A DNA stretch of 14,347 bases from CAIOZW01 sp049318845. GTDB lineage: Bacteria; Acidobacteriota; Blastocatellia; RBC074. Below, piece by piece: positions 7,450 through 14,347 of this stretch (position 1 is its first letter; each line of letters opens with the position of its first letter). The stretch covers positions 1 through 14,347 of the forward strand of contig JBMOFH010000075.1 in the NCBI GenBank assembly GCA_049318845.1, in the 5' to 3' direction. The position numbers and the translations under genes were made by a program. The notes beneath the pieces are model-generated. The model was not told the DNA's origin. It worked only from the letters and a program-made list of their open reading frames with translations, and made no database searches.

Positions 7450-8670
7450 CTACTTCTCCTGGAATATAATCCTGACACCGTGCTTGTTCGAGGTCACGAC
7501 ATCGGGCCGGCGATCGCGATTGACATCGGTGACGATAAACTGGGTTCCGATGCCGGAATCGTTGTCGATCTCGTGGCGCGTCCAGACGACATTTACGCCA
7601 GGACCGGCGGAGCCAGAGGCACCACGTTTCAGTTCATACCAGTTAATGACTGGCGGATCGTTCGGGTTGAGATCACCCTTTGGTCCGTGCGCCCAATATC
7701 GCTTGCCAGTCACGATATCCCTGACGCCATCGCCATTGATATCGGCCAGTTCGAGTCCGTGTGTCTGGGTCACTGTGTTATCGATCAGGTGTTCGGTGAA
7801 GGTCGCAGTCCCGTCGGCCCCGCGCTTCTGTTCGTGCCACCAGATTCCAACCTTGTGGGCCGAACTCGAGATGACATCGTTGACGCCATCTCCATTGACA
7901 TCGTAAACGTGCATCTGTGCCGCATCCTGGCCGAGGTTGGCCAGCACGAAGTTCCAGGGTCCGGTCCGTGGATCCTTCGGCCCTTTCCAGTAGCCGCCGA
8001 CGATCAGCACATCACCAATGCCATCCATATCGATGTCACCATAACCAAGGCCGTGTGAATATCGATTTACGCCCCCCTTCATCGCGTCCGCCTTGGCCAG
8101 TTTTTCACTGATCGCGTGGGTCAGGAAAGGGGCGGCCGCATCCTTATTGGGATCGGGTTCCAGCCAGACCATCTGTTCGTCATTGAGCGCGAATATCAGC
8201 TTGCGATCGGCCCCGGCGCCACTGATCGGTCCATAGTAAGGGCTTTCATTGCAGGCATTGGCCGCGATGCGATGCTCGGCCCAGTGGACGGGCCGGCCCT
8301 TCGGATTTTCATGCCAGACGGCCGGATCACGCCCCGGCCAGTCGAGCCTGATCAGATCCGGCCAGCCGTCACGGTTAAGGTCAGCCGTGAAGTTGATGAA
8401 GGTGTCGCTGTAGTTTCCTGCCGCATCATATTTGACCTGCGGCGCCAGCTCGTGCATCTTCCAGCCCGGCGCTTCGTACCAGACCAGCCCGGCGAGGATA
8501 TCCTGCCGGCCGTCACGATTGACATCGGCCACGGTCACCCCTTCACTGCGAAACTCCGTGTCGAGCACCACCTTGCGCCACTTCACGCTCCGCGGTGCCG
8601 GCACGCTTCCAGTAACACAAAGAACCAGCAGTGCCGCCAGTCCCATCGCCGTCAGGTAAATAGCTCTCAC
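7450..8670 (-). CDS. Exported VCBS/FG-GAP repeat protein (calcium-binding beta-propeller)
   Basis: 406 residues from the GTG at 8670, chosen because AGGAG sits six bases upstream and the frame then begins directly with a signal peptide (to about SVPA, residues 1-25). Six Ca-loop motifs of the Dx[ND]xDGxxD type are seen: DVNRDGRQD (49-57), DLNRDGWPD (97), DIDMDGIGD (212), DVNGDGVND (257), DINGDGVRD (310) and DVNRDRRPD (382); the last lacks the Gly. Each lies near a W-x-E aromatic turn (WYE, WHE, WLE, WWHE, WYE). This pattern gives an integrin-like propeller, found in secreted or surface proteins that bind ligands or partners; no catalytic site is apparent. It is first in a minus-strand unit with the GMC oxidoreductase 40 bp downstream and the receptor after that. 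Confidence 0.9.
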   Translation of the reverse strand: MRAIYLTAMGLAALLVLCVTGSVPAPRSVKWRKVVLDTEFRSEGVTVADVNRDGRQDILAGLVWYEAPGWKMHELAPQVKYDAAGNYSDTFINFTADLNRDGWPDLIRLDWPGRDPAVWHENPKGRPVHWAEHRIAANACNESPYYGPISGAGADRKLIFALNDEQMVWLEPDPNKDAAAPFLTHAISEKLAKADAMKGGVNRYSHGLGYGDIDMDGIGDVLIVGGYWKGPKDPRTGPWNFVLANLGQDAAQMHVYDVNGDGVNDVISSSAHKVGIWWHEQKRGADGTATFTEHLIDNTVTQTHGLELADINGDGVRDIVTGKRYWAHGPKGDLNPNDPPVINWYELKRGASGSAGPGVNVVWTRHEIDNDSGIGTQFIVTDVNRDRRPDVVTSNKHGVRIIFQEK

Positions 8671-8775
8671 CTCAATCTCCTGGCTATAGTCTTTAAGGTT
8701 GCAGATCCGGATCTCTCGAAACAAGCCACGAAGGCCTGAAACACCGACCCCATCGGGCAGACGGCTTTACACCTA

Positions 8776-8813
8776 TTCTCGCCACAAACTTCTCGCCACA
8801 AACTTCTCGCCAC
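8776..8813. repeat. 14-bp direct repeat, 2.7 copies, in a divergent intergenic region
   Basis: TTCTCGCCACAAAC occurs at 8776-8789 and 8790-8803, then a 10-base partial at 8804-8813. The region between the VCBS start (8670) and the DUF1479 ATG (8982) otherwise holds no gene I can support: only an AT-rich stretch after the repeat and a TTGACA at 8879-8884. The copies could bind a regulator of either divergent gene. Confidence 0.7.
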
Positions 8814-8878
8814 TCATTGTCTATAAAGTTAAGTAAGTATCCGAATGGACAAGCGGATCTTATGCCAGCACTTCGACT

Positions 8879-8884
8879 TTGACA
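8879..8884 (+). promoter_or_regulatory. Candidate -35 box (TTGACA) of the DUF1479 gene
   Basis: A perfect TTGACA. At 17 bp it faces GAGATT (8902-8907), only three of six matches to a -10; an AT-rich run follows. If real, transcription would start after the GTG at 8895, favouring a later start codon. Confidence 0.3.
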
Positions 8885-8981
8885 AGATCAGCCGGTGGAT
8901 CGAGATTTAAAAAATCAATATTACCGAAATGGCGAATCTGCTATATTGCCCGCAACGGCTGACATATCTCCTGACTTAGAA

Positions 8982-10307
8982 ATGGAACATACCATGGAAC
9001 TGATGATGGAACGGATGATGGAACAATGGATCATCGAATCAAAGCGGTCACTGCTCGCAAGGATTCCGGACGTCGAGACGCGGATGAGTCGGATCGACGA
9101 ATGGCTCGACGATGAGATCTCGGCGATCAGAGCGGCAAGTACTGGTGGATCGGGCCAATTGCGGGGATCGGGCCAATTGCAGGGATCGGGCCAATTGCAG
9201 GGATCGGGAGTAATACCAGAGATTGGCTTTCGCGACCTCGCGGGCGGACTGGTCAGCGGGACGACGCGTGACCTGATTCGCCGGCGCGGATGCGTGATCA
9301 TCCGCGGCGTCTTCGAGCGCGAGCTTGCAACCGAGTGGAATGAGCAGATCGGGCGCTACATCGACCGCAACGACTACTTTTCGCGGGCGGGCGCGCGGGC
9401 TGGTCTCGACCAGTACTTCTCTTCGCTGGCGGCAGGCCGCCCACAGATCTTCGGACTCTACTGGTCAGTGCCGCAGATAGAGGCGCGGCAGCATCCCCAT
9501 CTCGATCTGACGCGTCGGTTCCTGAACAACCTGTGGGACTGCGAGGTCGGCGAAGACGGTGCGGCGGAATTCGATCCCGACCAGCAATTCAATTATGCCG
9601 ACCGTTTGCGAAGGCGCGAACCGGGGGACCGCTCGCTTGGACTCTCACCCCATTGCGACGGTGGATCGATTGAGCGATGGTGCGATCCGGGCTACCAGCG
9701 AGTCTACGAGGAGGTCTTCTTCGGAAAGGTCGAAAACTATGACCCTTTTCGAGCCGCCGGAAGAACCGGAACGGCAGAGATCCCCTCACCAGCGGTCTGC
9801 AGCGTCTTTCGCACCTTTCAGGGCTGGACGGGGCTCACGGCGCAGGGGCCCGGTGACGGGACATTGCGCCTGATCCCGATTGCCGGAAGCATGGCCTGGA
9901 TCCTGCTGCGGGCGCTGCAACCCGATGTCGCCCCGGAAGACCTCTGCGGGGCACGCGCCGGACGCGCACTGGCGATCGACGTGAAGCGGCACGCAAAACT
10001 GCTCGAAGCCGAGGTCACAATCCCGCGTGTCGAGCCGGGTGACACTGTCTGGTGGCATCCCGACGTTATCCACGCGGTCGAGAATGAACACTGTGGACGG
10101 GAATATAGCAATGTCATCTACATCGGTGCCGTGCCACGATGTGGAAAGAACGCAGAGTTCATGGGGCGTCAGGCGACGGCCTTCCTCTCCGGACGAAGCT
10201 GTCCGGACTTTGCCCCCGAAGACTTTGAGGTCGATTTCGAGGATCGGGCTCGACTTGAAGATCTGACACCGCTCGGTCTGGCGCAGATGGGCCTCGCCGT
10301 AAAATGA
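8982..10307 (+). CDS. DUF1479 family protein (YbiU-like), putative Fe(II)/2-oxoglutarate-type dioxygenase
   Basis: 441 residues from the ATG at 8982. The frame also opens at GTG 8895 (470 residues), but that start has no ribosome binding site and lies only ten bases after a TTGACA; later ATGs at 8994, 9003 and 9006 are possible. E. coli YbiU is about 420 residues, so the shorter form fits. Order: Met/Glu-rich N-terminus, a helix (ESKRSLLARIPDVETRMSRIDEW), a repeated Gly-Ser-Gly-Gln-Leu linker (56-76), then the DUF1479 body with RRGCVIIRG, SLGLSPHCDGGSIERW, CSVFRTFQGWT, GDTVWWHPDVIHAVEN and NVIYIGAVPRC. His224-x-Asp226 and His364 form the HxD...H iron triad of the double-stranded beta-helix oxygenases; the activity is inferred and the substrate unknown. 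It is divergent from the VCBS gene and ends exactly against the glycerate kinase. No signal peptide; cytoplasmic. Confidence 0.88.
   Translation: MEHTMELMMERMMEQWIIESKRSLLARIPDVETRMSRIDEWLDDEISAIRAASTGGSGQLRGSGQLQGSGQLQGSGVIPEIGFRDLAGGLVSGTTRDLIRRRGCVIIRGVFERELATEWNEQIGRYIDRNDYFSRAGARAGLDQYFSSLAAGRPQIFGLYWSVPQIEARQHPHLDLTRRFLNNLWDCEVGEDGAAEFDPDQQFNYADRLRRREPGDRSLGLSPHCDGGSIERWCDPGYQRVYEEVFFGKVENYDPFRAAGRTGTAEIPSPAVCSVFRTFQGWTGLTAQGPGDGTLRLIPIAGSMAWILLRALQPDVAPEDLCGARAGRALAIDVKRHAKLLEAEVTIPRVEPGDTVWWHPDVIHAVENEHCGREYSNVIYIGAVPRCGKNAEFMGRQATAFLSGRSCPDFAPEDFEVDFEDRARLEDLTPLGLAQMGLAVK
9002..9025. repeat. 12-bp tandem repeat in the DUF1479 N-terminal coding region
   Basis: GATGATGGAAC(G/A) occurs twice, at 9002-9013 and 9014-9025, with a related ATGGAAC just before. 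It encodes the MELMMERMMEQ stretch and multiplies possible ATG start codons, which makes the true start hard to fix. Confidence 0.75.
9147..9209. repeat. 18-bp in-frame tandem repeat (3.5 copies) in the DUF1479 gene
   Basis: Copies at 9147-9164, 9165-9182 and 9183-9200, plus a 9-base partial to 9209. The only difference among full copies is one base (GCGG versus GCAG). It encodes GSGQLR, GSGQLQ, GSGQLQ, GSG, a hydrophilic linker between the N-terminal helix and the oxygenase-like domain. Confidence 0.95.
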
Positions 10308-11627
10308 CTATCGCGTCAGCAGAAGGCGAAGATCGCGGACATTGTTTCCGGTTGGACCGGTCATGATCGCGTCGCCGATGGCGGCAAAGAATCGGTACGA
10401 ATCGCTGTTATCGAGTGTCACCTGCGGCTGCAGTCCGTGATGTGCCGCGCGGTCGAGCGTTGTCTGATCGGCGATCGCTCCGGCAGCCGGACTGCGCCCG
10501 TCGATGCCATCTGTACCGGCGCTAAGGATCGCGACCTCGTCCAGTCGGTTATCGATGGCGGCGCGAAGAACGAACTCCTGATTTCTCCCACCCTCCCCAT
10601 CACCGCGAACCGGACAGATGACCTCACCTCCGGAGATCAGGCAGACGGTCTTTCCGGGATTGGCATCACGGAGACGTTCAAGCCTTTCGAGGTGGACGCA
10701 GGCCATCTCCTGAACATCGCCCTCGACCAGATCATCCGCGATCTCAACCACACAATCATGACTCGAAGCGGCAATCCGTGCCGCGATACGGAGTGCGGCA
10801 CGATTGTCCAGCAGGAGGTGGTTCGAACGACGATCCGAATCGACCGGTCGTGGCATCTCCGGAAGCTGGCCGTTGCTGATCAATTCGACCACTTTGGCCG
10901 GGAAGAGGTTCAGCAGGTCATAGCGGGCAACGATTCGGTCAAAGTCCGCACGCGTTGCGACACCGGCAAGAGTCGGGCCGGAAGAGACGGTCGACAGGTC
11001 ATCGTGATTGACGTCCGAGACGATCAGAGTTACCTGGCGGGACCGCGGCGCGACCCTGGCCAGCCGTCCGCCCTTGACGGCGGAGAGGAAGCGCCGAACG
11101 ATATTCATCTCGCCAATCACTGCCCCGCAACCGACCAGAATCCGATTGACCTCCTGAAGGTCTTCCAGTGTCAGAGTCTCGCTGACCGGCTTCTCGAAGA
11201 GCGCCGAACCTCCGCCCGAGATCAGAAACAGGACGAGTGTCCGGTCATCATCCACTTCTCGCAACAGATCCAGAACCGCGCCGGCGGCATCGAGGCTGCC
11301 CTGGTTTGGAACCGGGTGCCCTCCCGTGAAGAGTCGGAATCGCGCCGGCACAGCGCCGGACTCCTCATTCGTCGCGATGATTCCGGTCGTCAGGCTCGCT
11401 CCAAGCGCACGTGCCGCACCTCGCGCCATCGGCAGTGCCGCCTTCCCGATCGCGATGACGACGATTGGCCAATCAGCCCCGCGCCAGTCAGCCCCGCGTT
11501 CAATCACCTCGTCAACCACACGCAATTCGGATGATCGAAGCTCGATCGCCCCCTCGACCACCGACTCAACCTCGATCGCCGCGATCGTCGCCCGAAAAAT
11601 CTCCAACGCAATTGTTTTCAAATCCAT
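10308..11627 (-). CDS. gckA: Glycerate 2-kinase, GckA/MOFRL type
   Basis: 439 residues from the ATG at 11627 (AGAGG 12 bases upstream), which matches the usual family start; an ATG at 11666 would add 13 residues. It phosphorylates D-glycerate with ATP to 2-phosphoglycerate in the cytoplasm, in sugar-acid, serine or tartrate-type catabolism. Family motifs: GKAALPMARGAA, TGGHPVPNQGS (about 101-111), LISGGGSALFEKP (136-147), NIVRRFLSAVKGGRLA (175-190), SDVNHDDLSTVSSGPT (204-219), then the MOFRL domain with LISGGE (330-335), GGRNQEF (346-352) and SAGTDGIDGRSPAAGAIAD. The NH in SDVNHDD replaces a more usual Gly-containing pair. RGADWRGADW (44-53) is a local five-residue duplication. The stop codon abuts the DUF1479 stop with no gap, and the gene diverges from the sulfurtransferase. 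The class-2 kinase assignment is firm; exact substrate range is inferred. Confidence 0.92.
   Translation of the reverse strand: MDLKTIALEIFRATIAAIEVESVVEGAIELRSSELRVVDEVIERGADWRGADWPIVVIAIGKAALPMARGAARALGASLTTGIIATNEESGAVPARFRLFTGGHPVPNQGSLDAAGAVLDLLREVDDDRTLVLFLISGGGSALFEKPVSETLTLEDLQEVNRILVGCGAVIGEMNIVRRFLSAVKGGRLARVAPRSRQVTLIVSDVNHDDLSTVSSGPTLAGVATRADFDRIVARYDLLNLFPAKVVELISNGQLPEMPRPVDSDRRSNHLLLDNRAALRIAARIAASSHDCVVEIADDLVEGDVQEMACVHLERLERLRDANPGKTVCLISGGEVICPVRGDGEGGRNQEFVLRAAIDNRLDEVAILSAGTDGIDGRSPAAGAIADQTTLDRAAHHGLQPQVTLDNSDSYRFFAAIGDAIMTGPTGNNVRDLRLLLTR
11469..11498. repeat. 15-bp tandem duplication in the glycerate kinase gene
   Basis: CCAATCAGCCCCGCG (11469-11483) is followed at once by CCAGTCAGCCCCGCG (11484-11498), one mismatch. 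On the minus strand it encodes RGADW twice, in frame, in a weakly conserved N-terminal stretch. Confidence 0.9.
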
Positions 11628-11745
11628 AAAGTAACAACCTCTGCCCACGCCTTCCGACGGCGCCATCGCCGGCGAAATTCCGATCCGGCGGAAGCTTCGC
11701 CTTCGACTTGCAGCGAACCTAATCCTGTGTTCTGATCGGATTTAG

Positions 11746-11757
11746 CCTAAATTTAGG
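11746..11757. promoter_or_regulatory. Perfect 12-bp palindrome in the gckA/sulfurtransferase divergent promoter region
   Basis: CCTAAATTTAGG, directly upstream of the candidate -10 AATAAT at 11761. It lies in the -35/-10 spacer of the plus-strand sulfurtransferase promoter and upstream of gckA, a good place for a dimeric repressor. The rest of 11628-11793 holds no gene I can support. Confidence 0.45.
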
Positions 11758-11760
11758 GTT

Positions 11761-11766
11761 AATAAT
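11761..11766 (+). promoter_or_regulatory. Candidate -10 box of the sulfurtransferase gene
   Basis: AATAAT, five of six matches to the consensus, 27 bp before the ATG and just before the GGAGG ribosome binding site (11783-11787). No recognisable -35 at 16-18 bp, so an activator or another sigma factor may be needed. Confidence 0.35.
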
Positions 11767-11793
11767 AGCACCGCACTCATACGGAGGTCAGGA

Positions 11794-12723
11794 ATGAGAC
11801 TCAAAATAGACCGTTCAATCGCAAGCTGCTGCTGTCTGACAATTCTGCTCTGCCTGCCGCTCGTTCAGGCGACCGCCGGAACGCGGCGCACTCGAATGCT
11901 CGTCTCAACCAAATGGCTGGCTGGCCAGTTGAAGAATCCTGAGGTGATCGTCCTCCAGGTTGGCGCCAGTCGCGAATCTTTCGATGAAGGACACATTCCG
12001 GGAGCCCGTTTCGTCCCCTTCAGCGAAATTGTCATGCCGCGTGACGGCGTACTGAACGAACTGCCACCGGTCGAAAAACTGGCCGGTCTATTCACACGCC
12101 TCGGAGTCGGTGACCGAGCCAGAATGGTGATCTATGGCGATCTCAACGGACTCGCCGCAACCCGGACCTTCTTCACCCTCGACTATCTTGGCCACGCCGA
12201 GCGCGCCGCGATCCTTGACGGCGGCCTCGAAAAATGGAAGGCCGAGGGCCACCCACTCGAAAAAATGGCCCAGACCTATCAGCCCAGTGGCTTCACCCCG
12301 CGACTCAATCCATCTCTTGTCGTTAAACTCGAGACCATGCGCGACCTCTCCTGGGTCGCCGCGAATGTCGACGACTCCAACATCCTGATTATCGATTCAA
12401 GATCGCCAGACGTCTATGCCGGATCGGCTGAGAAGAAGACCGGCCACATCCCCGGAGCCGTCAATTGGTTCTGGATGGATCATCTGTCCGGAACCAACTA
12501 CCGCACATTGAAGCCGATCACCGAGCTGCGAAAGATCTATGACAGCCTTGGAGTCAGACCAGAGCGGCGGATCGTTACCTATTGCAACTCTGGCATGCAG
12601 TCGTCACACACCTACTTCACCCTCAGGTACCTCGGCATCGATGCCCTCGTCTATGATGCGTCGATGCCCGAATGGAGCAAGGCTCCCGGCACGCTCATTA
12701 TCAGCGGGCCAGCGCGGAAATAG
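11794..12723 (+). CDS. Exported two-domain rhodanese / mercaptopyruvate-type sulfurtransferase
   Basis: 309 residues; GGAGG lies six bases before the ATG. A signal peptide (MRLKIDR, then a hydrophobic run to about residue 29, VQATAG) carries a Cys cluster at 12-14. The N-terminal rhodanese domain (about 35-165) has the FDEGHIPGARFV and LDGGLEKWKAEGHPL blocks, with Asp116 in YGDLNG where a catalytic Cys would be, so it is inactive. The C-terminal domain (about 175-300) has the active loop CNSGMQSS with Cys264, plus GHIPGAVNWFW and IVTYC. Such enzymes move sulfane sulfur from thiosulfate or 3-mercaptopyruvate to a thiol or cyanide acceptor; this loop resembles neither the classical CRxGxx(T/R) nor CGSGVTA exactly, so the donor is undecided. 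Export to the periplasm is inferred from the leader. Single-gene unit ended by a strong hairpin. Confidence 0.93.
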   Translation: MRLKIDRSIASCCCLTILLCLPLVQATAGTRRTRMLVSTKWLAGQLKNPEVIVLQVGASRESFDEGHIPGARFVPFSEIVMPRDGVLNELPPVEKLAGLFTRLGVGDRARMVIYGDLNGLAATRTFFTLDYLGHAERAAILDGGLEKWKAEGHPLEKMAQTYQPSGFTPRLNPSLVVKLETMRDLSWVAANVDDSNILIIDSRSPDVYAGSAEKKTGHIPGAVNWFWMDHLSGTNYRTLKPITELRKIYDSLGVRPERRIVTYCNSGMQSSHTYFTLRYLGIDALVYDASMPEWSKAPGTLIISGPARK

Positions 12724-12772
12724 CCAGATTCACCTCACACTCATTAATAATGGCATACTGGCAAAAGCCGAA

Positions 12773-12811
12773 GGCGCCGACGGGAGCAGAGACCTCTCTC
12801 CCGTCGGCGCC
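12773..12811. terminator. Bidirectional hairpin between convergent sulfurtransferase and peptidase genes
   Basis: A perfect 14-bp GC-rich stem (12773-12786 with 12798-12811) has an 11-base loop that can pair further. On the minus strand it is followed by TTCGGCTTTT, a fair T-rich tail for the peptidase; on the plus strand only TCATCAATAA follows. It lies 49 bp after the sulfurtransferase stop and 37 bp after the peptidase stop. Confidence 0.75.
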
Positions 12812-12848
12812 TCATCAATAAACGCCTGCCTGAAAATAGGCCACTGAC

Positions 12849-14347
<1,499 letters not shown>

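Noticed and set aside
7410..7478. GTG start for the GMC gene at 7478
   Set aside because: It would overlap the VCBS gene and add a Ser/Arg-rich stretch before the FAD motif that matches no family feature.
7438..8058. A plus-strand frame rich in repeated IDIG/IDIV-like motifs
   Set aside because: The repetition is the reverse reading of the calcium-loop codons of the VCBS gene, not a real repeat protein.
10437..11534. A 365-codon plus-strand open frame opposite the glycerate kinase
   Set aside because: It lies wholly antisense to a gene with full family motifs and its translation shows no recognisable domain; GC-rich codon use explains the open frame.

Overview
The window looks like a chromosomal segment from an Acidobacteriota-type soil bacterium. 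The main pointer is a nearly 1,190-residue TonB-dependent receptor of the Oar-like kind, with a carboxypeptidase-regulatory-like domain at its N-terminus and a terminal Phe. Other pointers are the many exported redox and hydrolytic proteins, the strong GGAG-type ribosome binding sites and moderately high GC. The class within the phylum cannot be fixed from the sequence. No phage, transposase, CRISPR, tRNA or rRNA was seen.

From left to right: (1) A two-gene minus-strand operon (728-1783, then 21-731) encodes an exported di-heme cytochrome c peroxidase/MauG-like protein and a cupredoxin-like lipoprotein whose start overlaps the peroxidase stop. The lipoprotein frame is cut by a UGA exactly where its family has a conserved Trp. 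(2) A perfect-stem terminator (about 1949-1990) closes the next minus-strand block. In transcription order that block is a VCBS/FG-GAP propeller protein (8670-7450), a GMC flavoprotein with a cysteine cluster (7409-5769) and the TonB-dependent receptor (5580-2014). The last gap holds two candidate -10 boxes and an inverted repeat. (3) A divergent intergenic region carries a 14-bp direct repeat, followed by a plus-strand DUF1479 (YbiU-like) putative iron oxygenase (about 8982-10307). (4) This gene converges with no gap on a minus-strand glycerate 2-kinase (11627-10308). (5) Divergent from the kinase is an exported two-domain rhodanese-type sulfurtransferase (11794-12723), with a perfect 12-bp palindrome in its promoter region. 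(6) A bidirectional hairpin separates it from a minus-strand M28 metallopeptidase with a PA-like insert (12849 to the window edge; its N-terminus lies outside).

Taken together this is a periplasm/outer-membrane-oriented region: uptake (receptor), oxidation (GMC protein, di-heme peroxidase, cupredoxin), sulfur transfer and peptide hydrolysis, with a sugar-acid kinase nearby. The operons are supported by spacing and signals. A shared pathway is not shown.

The most unusual observations are the UGA at a Trp position in the lipoprotein and a recurring habit of short direct duplications (units of 11-18 bp in six places, plus one 30-bp-spaced pair). Five of these are in frame inside coding sequence, the clearest being a GSGQLQ-type linker in the DUF1479 protein.
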